This document shows, one piece after another, positions 1-9,256 of a stretch of DNA of 64,000 nt. The position numbers and the translations under genes were made by a program. Position 1 is the first letter of the stretch. The number at the start of each line of letters is the position of its first letter. Location: assembly GCA_002928955.1 (NCBI GenBank), contig PERT01000003.1:1-64000 (forward strand). The letters run 5' to 3'. The DNA is from Hyphomicrobium sp. GTDB lineage: Bacteria > Pseudomonadota > Alphaproteobacteria > Rhizobiales > Hyphomicrobiaceae. Under the pieces are notes generated by a model, which was given only the letters and a program-made list of their open reading frames with translations, made no database searches and was not told the origin of the DNA.

Positions 1-9
1 CCTATGATT

Positions 10-88
10 CTAGTGTAGCTTTTGCATCTGGCGTTTGGTTTCGAGTCTAGCCCCGAGTGGGGACCAAACGTCAGATGCGCTACACTAG
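10..88. repeat. Palindromic MITE-like element, copy A1
   Basis: A 79-bp imperfect palindrome with perfect 10-bp ends, CTAGTGTAGC and GCTACACTAG. The arms continue inward (GCATCTGGCGTTTGG against CCAAACGTCAGATGC). A second copy lies in reverse orientation at 7946-8024. The CTAG borders recall the CTAG target reported for IS630-type elements, which duplicate TA; that link is inference. Confidence 0.8.
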
Positions 89-160
89 TGTCCGGATCGC
101 GCAGTCCGCATCATTCAACCGAGCGTTCGTCAGCGAACTTCGCGATCTGAAGGACACTAG
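85..160. repeat. Palindromic MITE-like element, copy B1
   Basis: A 76-bp element with perfect 9-bp terminal inverted repeats, CTAGTGTCC and GGACACTAG, and a second inner pair GATCGCG/CGCGATC. Its left CTAG is shared with the right CTAG of the preceding element. A near-identical copy lies at 251-324. Confidence 0.8.
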
Positions 161-175
161 GCAAGCATATGATTT

Positions 176-253
176 CTCGTGTGATTCAGATCGAGACGTC
201 CGATTGGAATCGTTGCCACGACTATGAAGCGGACCTCTCGATCATCACACGAG
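176..253. repeat. Palindromic element C between the two B copies
   Basis: Ends CTCGTGTGAT and ATCACACGAG are perfect inverted repeats. Inner arms ATCGAG..GTCC and GGAC..CTCGAT extend the hairpin. Its right end overlaps the left end of the next element by three bases. No other copy was seen in the window. Confidence 0.65.
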
Positions 254-324
254 TGTCCGGATCGCGCAGTCCGCGTCATTCAACCGAGCATTCGTCAGCG
301 CACTTCGCGATCTGAAGGACACTT
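251..324. repeat. Palindromic MITE-like element, copy B2
   Basis: A 74-bp direct copy of the element at 86-159 with about three visible substitutions in the interior. The right terminus reads GGACACTT, so the outer base of that inverted repeat has decayed. Confidence 0.75.
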
Positions 325-496
325 GCGACGCAGGCCCGATTTCACTCTCTTGCCACTAACGACGGACTTAAAGAGCCGTCGCAAAAAGACTACATAGTGA
401 CTCGACAGAACACCCCGCGGTTGCGCCCTTCAGCGGCGCGGCCACTTGCGATGGCCAGTCGAAATCGTGATCTGGCCGGAACCCAAGGGATTTTTC

Positions 497-3451
497 ATGA
501 CCCGCCAGCCGCTTAACGAGCAGTTCCTGCGCACGTCGTTTCTCAACGGAGCCAATACGGCCTACGTCGAGGAGATGCAGGCGATCTACGAGAAGAACCC
601 GGGCTCGGTCAGTGACGAATGGCGGCACTTCTTCGAGAGTCTGCGCGACAGCCAGTTGCGGTCGCATGTCGAACAGTCCGGGCCGAGTTGGGCTACCCCG
701 CTATCGAAGCTCGAGCAGAACGGCGAAATGATCGCCGCGCTCTCCGGGAACTACGAGGCGATGGAGAGCGGCGTCCGCGACACGCTCGCGATGCGGTCGC
801 AGCAGGCGGGTTACGAAATGTCTCCGGCCGCGAGCCTCCGCGCTACGCAGGATTCGATCCGCGCATTGATGCTGATCCGCGCCTACCGCGTCATGGGCCA
901 TCTGGCCGCCGATCTGGACCCGCTGGATCTCTCGGACCGCAAGGTGCACCGGGAACTCAAGCCCGAGACCTATGGTTTCACCGACGCCGATTTCGATCGG
1001 CCGATCTTCATCGATCGCTATCTTGGGCTCGAAACCGCAACGATCCGCCAGATGCTGCAGGTGTTGCGCCGCACGTACTGCCGGCACATCGGTTATGAGT
1101 TCATGCACATTACGTCGCCCGCGCAGAAGTCGTGGATTCAGGAGCGCGTGGAGGGCGCCGAAAAGGACATCCGCTTCACTGCCGAGGGCAAGCGGGCCAT
1201 CCTCAACAAGTTGATCGAGACCGAAGCCTTTGAGAAATTCTGCGACGTCAAGTACACGGGCACGAAGCGGTTCGGTCTCGACGGCGCCGAATCCATGGCG
1301 CCGGCGCTGGAACAAATCATCAAGCGCGGCGGACAGCTCGGTGTGCGCGAGATCATCATCGGCATGGCCCACCGTGGCCGCCTGAACGTCCTGGCCAACG
1401 TCATGGGCAAGCCCCACCGCGCCATTTTCAAGGAGTTCAAGGGCGGATCGTTCAAGCCCGACGACGTCGAAGGATCGGGAGACGTGAAGTATCACCTGGG
1501 CGCATCGTCCGACCGCATGTTCGACGGCAATACGGTGCATCTGTCGCTGACCGCCAACCCGTCGCATCTGGAAATCGTCGATCCCGTGGTACTCGGAAAG
1601 GTGCGTGCAAAGCAGGATCAGCACGGCTGCAAGCCAGATGAACGCTGGCCCGTGATGCCGCTGCTGATCCACGGTGACGCGGCTTTCGCGGGTCAGGGCG
1701 TGGTGCCTGAGTGCCTCGGGCTCTCCGGCCTCAAGGGACACCGCACCGGCGGTTCGATACACTTCATTATCAATAACCAGATCGGGTTTACTACCAACCC
1801 GCGCTTTTCGCGCTCCTCGCCCTACTGCACCGACGTCGCCAAGATGGTCGAAGCGCCGATCTTCCACGTCAACGGTGACGATCCGGAAGCGGTGGTTCAC
1901 GTCGCCAAGATCGCAACCGAATTCCGGCAGAAGTTCCAGAAGCCCGTCGTCATTGATATGGTCTGCTACCGCCGTTACGGCCACAACGAGACCGACGAGC
2001 CGATGTTCACCCAGCCGATGATGTACAAGGCCATCAAGGGGCATCCGACCGTCGTCGATATCTATTCGAAGCGACTGATCGAGGAAGGTGTGCTGCCGCA
2101 GGACGGCGTCGACGAGAAGAAGGCCCTGTTTCGGGCTCATCTCGACCGCGAGTTCGCCGACAGCGACGGGTTCAAACCCAATAAGGCCGACTGGCTCGAC
2201 GGCCGTTGGGCCGGGTTTGGTCATGCCGACGACGAGGCCCGGCGCGGCAACACCGGCGTGCCAATCGACACGCTGAAGGAAGTGGGCCGCCGGATCACGA
2301 CGTTGCCGGCCGATTTCAACCCGCACAAGACCGTGACCAAGCTGCTCGAAAAGCGCCGCGAGATGGTCGAAACCGGCAATGACATCGATTGGGGCATGGC
2401 CGAGCATCTGGCGTTCGGCACGCTTTGCAAGGAACAGTTTCCGATCCGGCTGTCGGGCCAGGACTGCGAGCGGGGCACCTTCTCGCAACGCCATTCGGTC
2501 GTGATCGACCAGGATAACGAGCGCCGCTACACGCCACTCAAGTACGTCGCACCCGACCAGGCGCGATACGAGGTCATCAACTCGATGTTGTCGGAAGAAG
2601 CGGTGCTCGGTTTCGAGTACGGCTATTCGCTGGCCGAGCCCAATGCACTGGTGCTGTGGGAAGCGCAGTTCGGCGATTTCGCCAATGGCGCTCAGGTGCT
2701 GTTCGACCAGTTCCTGTCCTCGGGCGAGCGCAAATGGTTGCGGATGTCGGGTCTCGTATGCCTGCTGCCGCATGGCTATGAAGGGCAGGGTCCGGAGCAT
2801 TCATCGGCGCGGCTCGAACGCTTCCTGCAGCTTTCGGCCGAGGACAACTGGCAGGTGGCGAACTGCACCACGCCGGCCAACTACTTCCACATTCTTCGCC
2901 GGCAGCTGCACCGCAACTTCCGCAAGCCCTTGATCCTGATGACGCCGAAATCGCTGCTCCGCCACAAGCGGGTGATCTCGCGGCTCGACGAATTCGGTCC
3001 CGGCACCACCTTCCATCGGGTGTTGTGGGACGATGCGCAGTCGCGGACCGGCGAGAAGATCAAACTCAAGCCCGACAAGGATATCCGCCGCGTCGTACTG
3101 TCGAGCGGCAAGGTCTACTACGATCTGTACGAGGCGCGTGAGGCGGCCGGTATCGACGACGTCTATTTGCTGCGCGTCGAGCAACTCTATCCGTTCCCCG
3201 CCCGCACGCTGATCGCCGAACTGGGGAGATTCCCGAATGCCGACGTCGTTTGGGCGCAGGAAGAGCCGAAAAACATGGGCAGCTGGACCTTCATCGAGCC
3301 GAACCTGGAATGGGTTTTGGATCACGTCGCAGGCAAGGCCAAGCGCGCACGTTACGCCGGCCGGCCCGCATCGGCCTCCACGGCCACGGGATTGGCCTCA
3401 AAGCACGCCGCCGAGCAGAAGGCGCTGGTGACGGAAGCCTTGCAGGTTTGA
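497..3451 (+). CDS. sucA: 2-oxoglutarate dehydrogenase E1 component
   Basis: Thiamine-diphosphate E1 subunit of the 2-oxoglutarate dehydrogenase complex. It decarboxylates 2-oxoglutarate and transfers the succinyl group to the E2 lipoyl arm in the TCA cycle. At 984 residues it has the usual family length. Visible landmarks are the N-terminal NEQFL-type E2-binding segment, GMAHRGRLNVL, the ThDP/Mg motif running from GDAAFAGQG to NNQIGFTTNP, and YGHNETDEP. The ATG at 497 is preferred over an in-frame ATG at 446 because AAGGGA lies just upstream and the protein then begins MTRQPLNEQFLR, as is common in the family. odhB follows after 71 bp, so the two are probably co-transcribed. Upstream sucCD would lie before the window if gene order is conserved. 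Confidence 0.98.
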   Translation: MTRQPLNEQFLRTSFLNGANTAYVEEMQAIYEKNPGSVSDEWRHFFESLRDSQLRSHVEQSGPSWATPLSKLEQNGEMIAALSGNYEAMESGVRDTLAMRSQQAGYEMSPAASLRATQDSIRALMLIRAYRVMGHLAADLDPLDLSDRKVHRELKPETYGFTDADFDRPIFIDRYLGLETATIRQMLQVLRRTYCRHIGYEFMHITSPAQKSWIQERVEGAEKDIRFTAEGKRAILNKLIETEAFEKFCDVKYTGTKRFGLDGAESMAPALEQIIKRGGQLGVREIIIGMAHRGRLNVLANVMGKPHRAIFKEFKGGSFKPDDVEGSGDVKYHLGASSDRMFDGNTVHLSLTANPSHLEIVDPVVLGKVRAKQDQHGCKPDERWPVMPLLIHGDAAFAGQGVVPECLGLSGLKGHRTGGSIHFIINNQIGFTTNPRFSRSSPYCTDVAKMVEAPIFHVNGDDPEAVVHVAKIATEFRQKFQKPVVIDMVCYRRYGHNETDEPMFTQPMMYKAIKGHPTVVDIYSKRLIEEGVLPQDGVDEKKALFRAHLDREFADSDGFKPNKADWLDGRWAGFGHADDEARRGNTGVPIDTLKEVGRRITTLPADFNPHKTVTKLLEKRREMVETGNDIDWGMAEHLAFGTLCKEQFPIRLSGQDCERGTFSQRHSVVIDQDNERRYTPLKYVAPDQARYEVINSMLSEEAVLGFEYGYSLAEPNALVLWEAQFGDFANGAQVLFDQFLSSGERKWLRMSGLVCLLPHGYEGQGPEHSSARLERFLQLSAEDNWQVANCTTPANYFHILRRQLHRNFRKPLILMTPKSLLRHKRVISRLDEFGPGTTFHRVLWDDAQSRTGEKIKLKPDKDIRRVVLSSGKVYYDLYEAREAAGIDDVYLLRVEQLYPFPARTLIAELGRFPNADVVWAQEEPKNMGSWTFIEPNLEWVLDHVAGKAKRARYAGRPASASTATGLASKHAAEQKALVTEALQV

Positions 3452-3522
3452 TATCGCCGACATCGACAAACTGAACAGCACCGGCGGGTTCGGCCGGTCG
3501 TGCAATCGAGAGCTGAGGGAAA

Positions 3523-4785
3523 ATGACCATCGAGATCAGGGTGCCGACGCTCGGCGAAAGCGTGACGGAAGCCACTGTCGGCCAGTGGTTCAAGAAGCCG
3601 GGTGATGCGGTTAAGGTCGACGAGCCGCTCGTGGAACTCGAGACGGACAAGGTCACCGTGGAAGTGCCGGCCCCGGCGGCAGGCGTGTTGGCCGAGATCA
3701 TGGTCGAGAAGGGTAAGACCGTATCGATCGGCGCGCTGCTGGGTGCACTGAGTGAAGGTGCGGGTGCCGCATCGGCGACCGCTGTTCCGGCGGCAGCAGC
3801 CAAGGCGGCGCCCACCGTTTCTGCTGCCGTTCCAACTGCGGCCGCCGCTGCGCCAAACGCGATGCCGCCTGCGCCAAGTGCTCGCAAGATGATGGCTGAG
3901 ACCGGGTTGTCGGCGAACGATATCGACGGCTCGGGCAAGCGCGGGCAGATTTTGAAGCAGGACGTCATGGCGGTGGCATCGGCTCCAAAGCCAGCCGCCG
4001 TCGCATCGCAGGCCATGACACATATCGCCGCCCCGATGCCGATGCCGACCCAACAGCTGCGCGTGCCCTCCACACAGTCTGACGCAGAGCGCGAGGAGCG
4101 GGTCGGCATGTCGCGGCTGAGGCAGACCATCGCCCGGCGCTTGAAGGATGCCCAGAACACCGCCGCAATGCTGACGACGTTCAACGACGTCGACATGAGC
4201 GCGGTGATGGCAATGCGGAACCAGTACAAGGATCTGTTCGAGAAGCGCCACGGCGTGAAGCTCGGCTTCATGGGCTTTTTCGTAAAGGCCTGTCTGCAGG
4301 CGCTGAAGGAGATCCCGGCCGTCAACGCGGAAATCGATGGCGCCGATATCATCTACAAGAATTACTATCACATCGGCGTTGCCGTCGGCACGGAGAAGGG
4401 CCTTGTGGTGCCGGTGGTGCGGGATGCCGATAAGCTGTCGCTCGCCGCGATCGAGGGCCGGATCGCCGAATACGGGCGCAAGGCGCGCGATGGCAAGCTG
4501 AGTATCGACGAGATGCAGGGCGGCACGTTTACCCTGACCAATGGCGGCGTGTTCGGTTCGATGATGTCGACGCCGATCCTAAACGCGCCGCAGTCGGGCA
4601 TTCTGGGAATGCATCGCATCGAGGAGCGCGCAGTGGTCCGCAATGGCCAGATCGTCGCGCGTCCGATGATGTACCTCGCACTCAGCTACGACCACCGCAT
4701 CGTCGACGGCAAGGAAGCCGTGACCTTCCTTGTCCGTATCAAGGAATGCCTCGAGGATCCGCAGCGGTTCATTCTGGAGCTTTAG
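3523..4785 (+). CDS. odhB: Dihydrolipoyllysine-residue succinyltransferase (E2 of OGDH complex)
   Basis: E2 core of the 2-oxoglutarate dehydrogenase complex, which transfers succinyl from lipoate to CoA. The 420-residue protein shows the full domain order. A lipoyl domain lies at residues 1-75 with the lipoylated Lys43 in ETDKVTVEV. An Ala/Pro-rich linker follows, then a peripheral subunit-binding domain around 115-150 ([22 protein letters not shown]). The catalytic domain ends in DHRIVDG with His391 and Asp395. The start has GAGGG immediately upstream. It sits between sucA and, after one unrelated gene, lpd. Confidence 0.98.
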   Translation: MTIEIRVPTLGESVTEATVGQWFKKPGDAVKVDEPLVELETDKVTVEVPAPAAGVLAEIMVEKGKTVSIGALLGALSEGAGAASATAVPAAAAKAAPTVSAAVPTAAAAAPNAMPPAPSARKMMAETGLSANDIDGSGKRGQILKQDVMAVASAPKPAAVASQAMTHIAAPMPMPTQQLRVPSTQSDAEREERVGMSRLRQTIARRLKDAQNTAAMLTTFNDVDMSAVMAMRNQYKDLFEKRHGVKLGFMGFFVKACLQALKEIPAVNAEIDGADIIYKNYYHIGVAVGTEKGLVVPVVRDADKLSLAAIEGRIAEYGRKARDGKLSIDEMQGGTFTLTNGGVFGSMMSTPILNAPQSGILGMHRIEERAVVRNGQIVARPMMYLALSYDHRIVDGKEAVTFLVRIKECLEDPQRFILEL

Positions 4786-4845
4786 TGGCGGCAGGGAACT
4801 TGCAGATGCCCTGGTCCGTGATCGGCGCGCCAGGGTTGTTCCGCA

Positions 4846-5922
4846 GTGTTCCAGTCGAATCTGAATGATAGTCAATTTATCCGGACGCCACTGCGTTTGG
4901 CATGGCTCGACTATGCCAAGGGTCTCGGCATTATCCTCGTGGTGATTGGCCACGCGAACCAGGCTATCGGACGGACTCACGGTCTTGTGTGGAGTGACGC
5001 GATGAGGGGCCTCGACGCCGCCATCTACTCGTTCCACATGCCGCTATTCTTCCTGCTGGCGGGGTTTGCTGCGAGCCTCGGGCGCAAGCAGGACCTGCAG
5101 CGTTTTGCTCGCAGCACGTTCTTGGGTGTACTCGCGCCGTATCTGATCTGGTCAGCGGCATGGATCACACTCAAGGTCTCGATACCGGGTGCGATCAACC
5201 ACGCCGTCGGATGGGACGCGATCACGCGAATCCTGACCGAGCCTGTCGAGCATATGTGGTTCCTTTATCACCTGCTGCTGATCCGCGTGTTCTGGTTCGC
5301 TGCTGGCCGGCATGCCTCCGTTCCACTTCAGACCAGTTTCATGGCGGTTGCCGTGATTGGCTCGATCGTCATGCGGCAAGCGCCGGAGCGCTATGCGTTC
5401 ATCGCGTTTTTTCTTGAGAACCTCATCTGTTACGGAGCCGGAATGCGCATTTTGCCGCAGCTGCTTGGATCGGCGTCGGTCGTTGATGCGTCACCGAAGC
5501 CGGTGGCGCCACTGGCGGTCGCTTGGATCTTCGCAGTCACGCTGCAAACAACCACAGGCTCATCGTTCTTCATCCTGCCGGCAGCGCTCCTGGGCTCCGC
5601 CTTGATCGTGGCGGTGGCGCGATCGTTGCCGGCCCCGACAACCCCAATCCTTCGTATGCTTCGGGCTTTGGGCGAAGCCTCACTCGCGATCTATCTGATG
5701 CACCTGGTTTTCATGGCGGGTGCGCGGGCACTGCTGGCCCAATCCGGCGGGCTCAACGAGTGGACCCTGTTCCTCGGAGGTATTGTCGTTGGACTTGCGC
5801 TGCCGGCTGTAACCTTACAGCTGTTGAAGGCCATGGCGACGGCTTCGGGCACGGACGTCACAAGTTGGCTCGGCCTTGGCACCGGGTCGTCCGGCCGAGG
5901 ACGAACTCCACAACGCCTATGA
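4846..5922 (+). CDS. Acyltransferase family 3 membrane protein
   Basis: Predicted multi-span O-acyltransferase of the acyltransferase-3/OafA-NodX superfamily, which acetylates or acylates sugars and other envelope molecules. The start RLAWLDYAKGLGIILVVIGHANQ is the family's typical first helix with the conserved His, followed by about nine more hydrophobic segments and an FHMPLFFLLAGF helix. The substrate cannot be told. The start is a GTG with no clear Shine-Dalgarno, so it could be slightly downstream. The gene lies between odhB and lpd on the same strand and would be transcribed with the TCA genes, although no metabolic link is evident. Confidence 0.85.
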   Translation: MFQSNLNDSQFIRTPLRLAWLDYAKGLGIILVVIGHANQAIGRTHGLVWSDAMRGLDAAIYSFHMPLFFLLAGFAASLGRKQDLQRFARSTFLGVLAPYLIWSAAWITLKVSIPGAINHAVGWDAITRILTEPVEHMWFLYHLLLIRVFWFAAGRHASVPLQTSFMAVAVIGSIVMRQAPERYAFIAFFLENLICYGAGMRILPQLLGSASVVDASPKPVAPLAVAWIFAVTLQTTTGSSFFILPAALLGSALIVAVARSLPAPTTPILRMLRALGEASLAIYLMHLVFMAGARALLAQSGGLNEWTLFLGGIVVGLALPAVTLQLLKAMATASGTDVTSWLGLGTGSSGRGRTPQRL

Positions 5923-6073
5923 CGACATCGGTCGGCAATGGGCGAAGCGTGCGGCCATGCCAACACGATGAGATCGTCGTGCCGACCACCCATAGTCGTG
6001 CTATTCGATAAGGGATTTTCATGGCAATCCGGCAGCAATGTCCACCCAAGCGCCAGAATCGGGAACAACCCTC

Positions 6074-7471
6074 ATGACCTACGACCTTATCGTCATTGGC
6101 ACCGGTCCAGGTGGCTATGTGTGCGCTATCCGCGCGGCCCAGCTCGGCCTCAAGGTGGCGGTGATCGAGAAGCGGTCGACCCATGGCGGCACCTGCCTCA
6201 ACGTCGGCTGTATTCCGTCGAAGGCGCTACTCCACGCCAGCGAGCTCTACGAGGAAGCCGGCCACGGCTTCGCGGGCATGGGCATCGAGGTCAAGCCGAA
6301 GCTCGACCTGAAGAAAATGCTGGCGTTCAAGGACGAGGGCGTGAAGGGCAACGTCGACGGCGTCGCGTTCCTGTTGAAAAAGAACAAGATCGAGCCTTAC
6401 CATGGGACCGGCCGGGTCGCGGGTGCGGGCAAGGTCGAAGTCACCTTCATCAATGGCGAGAAGAAGGTGCTGGACACCAAGGCGATCGTAATCGCGACGG
6501 GATCGGATGTCGCGAGGCTGCCGGGCATCGAGATCGACGAGAAACGCGTGGTGTCCTCGACGGGGGCGCTGGAACTGCCGGTGGTGCCGAAGAAGTTGAT
6601 TGTGGTTGGCGCGGGCGTCATCGGGCTCGAGCTTGGCTCGGTGTGGCGGCGACTCGGCGCCGAGGTGTTGGTGGTCGAATATCTCGATCGCATCCTTCCC
6701 GGCATGGATGGCGACGTGGCGCGCCAGTTCCAGAAAATTCTGCAGAAGCAGGGCGTCACGTTCAAGCTCGCCTCGAAGGTGATGGCGGTGAAGAAGGATG
6801 CGAGCGGCTGCGCGGTGACGGTCGAGCCGGCCGCGGGCGGGGTAGCGGAGAGTCACTTCGCCGATATCGTGCTCGTCGCGATAGGGCGCGTCCCCTACAC
6901 GGACGGACTCGGGCTCCAGGAGGCGGGCGTCACGCTCGACAATCGCAAGCGTATTGTGGTGGACGCACATTTCCAGACCAACGTGCCGGGCGTCTATGCC
7001 GTCGGCGACGTGATCGCAGGCCCGATGCTCGCCCACAAGGCCGAGGACGAGGGCGTGGCGGTGGCCGAGATTCTGGCCGGTCAGGCCGGTCACGTGAACT
7101 ACGGTGTGATCCCCAACGTGATCTATACGTTCCCGGAGGTAGCCTCCGTTGGCAAGTCCGAGGAGGAATTGAAGGCCGAGGGCATCGCCTACAACGCCGG
7201 CAAATTCCCGTTCACGGCCAATGGCCGCGCCAAGGTCAACAAGACGACGGACGGCTTTGTCAAGGTGTTGGCCGACTCGGCGACCGATCGGATTCTGGGC
7301 GTGCACATCATCGGCGCTCACGCCGGCGAATTGATTGGTGAGGCGGCGGTGATCATGGAATTCGGCGGCTCGGCCGAGGATCTGGCCCGCACCTGCCACG
7401 CTCACCCGACGCTCACCGAGGCGGTCAAGGAAGCGGCCATGGCTGTCGACAAGCGCGCGGTGCATATGTGA
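6074..7471 (+). CDS. lpd: Dihydrolipoyl dehydrogenase (E3)
   Basis: Flavoprotein that reoxidises dihydrolipoamide on E2 with NAD+. It is about 465 residues. The FAD-binding GTGPGGYV lies at the N-terminus, followed by the redox-active disulfide in GGTCLNVGCIPSKALLH. The NAD-binding VVGAGVIGLELGSV and the second FAD motif YAVGDVIAGPMLAHKAEDEG are present, and the catalytic HAHPTLTEA lies near the C-terminus. The ATG at 6074 (MTYDLIVIGTGPGG) is chosen over an in-frame ATG at 6038 because the family begins at the Rossmann strand. A GGGAA lies about 10 bases upstream. Confidence 0.97.
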   Translation: MTYDLIVIGTGPGGYVCAIRAAQLGLKVAVIEKRSTHGGTCLNVGCIPSKALLHASELYEEAGHGFAGMGIEVKPKLDLKKMLAFKDEGVKGNVDGVAFLLKKNKIEPYHGTGRVAGAGKVEVTFINGEKKVLDTKAIVIATGSDVARLPGIEIDEKRVVSSTGALELPVVPKKLIVVGAGVIGLELGSVWRRLGAEVLVVEYLDRILPGMDGDVARQFQKILQKQGVTFKLASKVMAVKKDASGCAVTVEPAAGGVAESHFADIVLVAIGRVPYTDGLGLQEAGVTLDNRKRIVVDAHFQTNVPGVYAVGDVIAGPMLAHKAEDEGVAVAEILAGQAGHVNYGVIPNVIYTFPEVASVGKSEEELKAEGIAYNAGKFPFTANGRAKVNKTTDGFVKVLADSATDRILGVHIIGAHAGELIGEAAVIMEFGGSAEDLARTCHAHPTLTEAVKEAAMAVDKRAVHM

Positions 7472-7535
7472 GGCGGGTGGCAGGTCGACCAGCTACTGCG
7501 CCACGTAACGAAGGGTAACTCGTTCGGAGGATCCC

Positions 7536-7934
7536 ATGCAGGCCGCCATCGCCTATATCGCAACTTTGATTGCCTTCGTGGCGATCGACCTTGTCTGGCT
7601 GGGCGTCGTGGCGAAGGATTTCTACCGGAGCGAGCTCGGGTCGCTGATGGCTGACCCGATCAACTGGCCGCCCGGCATCGCTTTCTACCTGCTGTTCGCG
7701 CTCGGTGTCGTCATCTTCGCCGTGCAGCCGGCGCTGTCGTCGGGTGGCGTGATACGCGCCGCTTGGCTCGGGCTGATGTTCGGCTTTTTCGCCTATGCGA
7801 CCTACGACCTGACCAACCTCGCGGTGATGAAGGGTTTTCCTTGGCGCATGGCTTTGGTCGATCTAGCGTGGGGATCGGTGCTGACGGCGTCGGCCGCCGC
7901 GATCGGAACCGCGGTCGCGCAGCGATTTTCATGA
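7536..7934 (+). CDS. DUF2177 family membrane protein
   Basis: A 132-residue inner-membrane protein with about four hydrophobic helices. The N-terminus AIDLVWLGVVAKDFYRSELG and the YATYDLTNLA segment are characteristic of DUF2177 proteins, whose function is unknown. A strong GGAGG precedes the ATG by six bases. It is 64 bp after lpd on the same strand. The palindromic element at 7946-8024 begins 11 bp after its stop. Confidence 0.88.
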   Translation: MQAAIAYIATLIAFVAIDLVWLGVVAKDFYRSELGSLMADPINWPPGIAFYLLFALGVVIFAVQPALSSGGVIRAAWLGLMFGFFAYATYDLTNLAVMKGFPWRMALVDLAWGSVLTASAAAIGTAVAQRFS

Positions 7935-7945
7935 GGCGCGCGGGG

Positions 7946-8024
7946 CCAGTGTAGCGCATCTGACGTTTGGTCCCCGCTCGGGGCTGGACTTGAAACCAAA
8001 CGCCAGATGCAAAAGCGACATTAG
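7946..8024. repeat. Palindromic MITE-like element, copy A2 (inverted)
   Basis: Reverse-complement copy of the 10-88 element with a few substitutions. The arms GCATCTGACGTTTGG and CCAAACGCCAGATGC are intact, while the borders have decayed to CCAG and TTAG. It lies between two convergent genes, so its hairpin could act as a two-way terminator; that is inference. Confidence 0.8.
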
Positions 8025-8068
8025 TGCGCGTTGCAAAGGTGATCAGACGTCGGACCCGAAACACGAGT

Positions 8069-9139
8069 TTATTCGACGGGCGTGACCGTGTAGCCGGCCT
8101 CTCGAAATAATTTGACGAGGCCGGTTGGCCCTTGCAGATGCAGCGCGCCGACTGCGATCAACGCGCCACCGTTGGCCAGGTAACGTCGCGCGCCGTCGCG
8201 CATCTTGTGGTTCCGATTGTGCAGCAGCTCGCTCTGGAAGCCCGTGAACGCTTCCGGCTTCACGCCGGCCTTGGCCGCAAGCGCCAGGTTGAACGGCATG
8301 GCCGCGCCCATCTGCCGCTTCATGTACATCTGGGTGAGCGTTTCCAGCATGTCATCACTGCGATGGGCGAACTTGAGCGCAGCCTTCAGCATTTGCACTT
8401 GCTCGTCGTCCGATACCGCGGCCATCGACGCCAGTTGGCTTTCCACTGTCTCGAGGCCTACGACAGGGACCCTCCGCGCCTTTGCCTCCTGGCCGATTTT
8501 GCTGTCGAGTACAGCATGACCGCTCTCGGCGTTCTTTCGCTCGCACTCTGAGACCGCGAGCAGCGTGGAAACGATCCACGGCCGGAACGCGGCGGCGAAT
8601 TCACCCGGAAGCCCCGCCTTCTGGACCGTCGACTTGACAGTTGCGTATTCCTCTGGCGACAGCATTTTGTCGAGGCGACGGCCGTCGGAGAACATGAGGA
8701 GATTGGCTGCGCGACCAATAGCGGCCATGGTCGCCTGCTGCGACAGGTCTGCCACTTCGAGCATGACAATTTTTGACTTGTCGAGCACGGCGAGCGTCGT
8801 CGGGGACAGTGTGGTGATGCGCGTGTCGGAGACATGCATCGTGCCCAGCAGATGCGAGGCGGGAACGCCGGGCTTCTCGATCTTCCAAAGAATGGCGCCG
8901 GCGTTCTCGACCTTGGCGGCATCCGCCATGATCTCGGCGTAGGTCTCGGGTTCCTTGACCTTGAGTTCGTCCATCATGTCGACGCCACGACACTGGCGAT
9001 GGGGCTCAGACGACTTTTTCGCGGGTTTAGCGGCCAGTGCTTGGTTTGTCGTGACGAGGAGCACAAGCGAAGACACTAAAAAACCGGTCAAAGCAAACTT
9101 GCGTCTCGGTCCCGCGAATTGACCCATTGTGCCACTCAT
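8069..9139 (-). CDS. TraB/GumN family protein
   Basis: About 356 residues with an N-terminal signal peptide (positively charged start, then FALTGFLVSSLVLLVTTNQALA), so probably periplasmic. The mature part contains the ILWKIEKPGVPASHLLGTMH motif that defines the TraB/PrgY/GumN superfamily, and a C-terminal NGGALIAVGALHLQGPTGL segment. The superfamily has a metalloprotease-like core and is involved in pheromone shutdown in PrgY; the role of Gram-negative members is not settled. An upstream in-frame ATG at 9214 would bury the signal peptide, so ATG 9139 (or 9127) is preferred. Confidence 0.88.
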   Translation of the reverse strand: MSGTMGQFAGPRRKFALTGFLVSSLVLLVTTNQALAAKPAKKSSEPHRQCRGVDMMDELKVKEPETYAEIMADAAKVENAGAILWKIEKPGVPASHLLGTMHVSDTRITTLSPTTLAVLDKSKIVMLEVADLSQQATMAAIGRAANLLMFSDGRRLDKMLSPEEYATVKSTVQKAGLPGEFAAAFRPWIVSTLLAVSECERKNAESGHAVLDSKIGQEAKARRVPVVGLETVESQLASMAAVSDDEQVQMLKAALKFAHRSDDMLETLTQMYMKRQMGAAMPFNLALAAKAGVKPEAFTGFQSELLHNRNHKMRDGARRYLANGGALIAVGALHLQGPTGLVKLFREAGYTVTPVE

Positions 9140-9256
9140 ACCTGACTCTATTGCCCACCTCAGAATTATGCCCGAGTCCGAGCGCTCGGGGAGCTTGGCC
9201 TGGATCGTTGGCATAAAAATGGTTGAAGGCTGTTTCGATTTTGAGCGCGTTGCGGC

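Noticed and set aside
701-2800. Long open frame antisense to sucA
   Set aside because: High GC leaves antisense frames open; its translation has no domain and sucA is certain.
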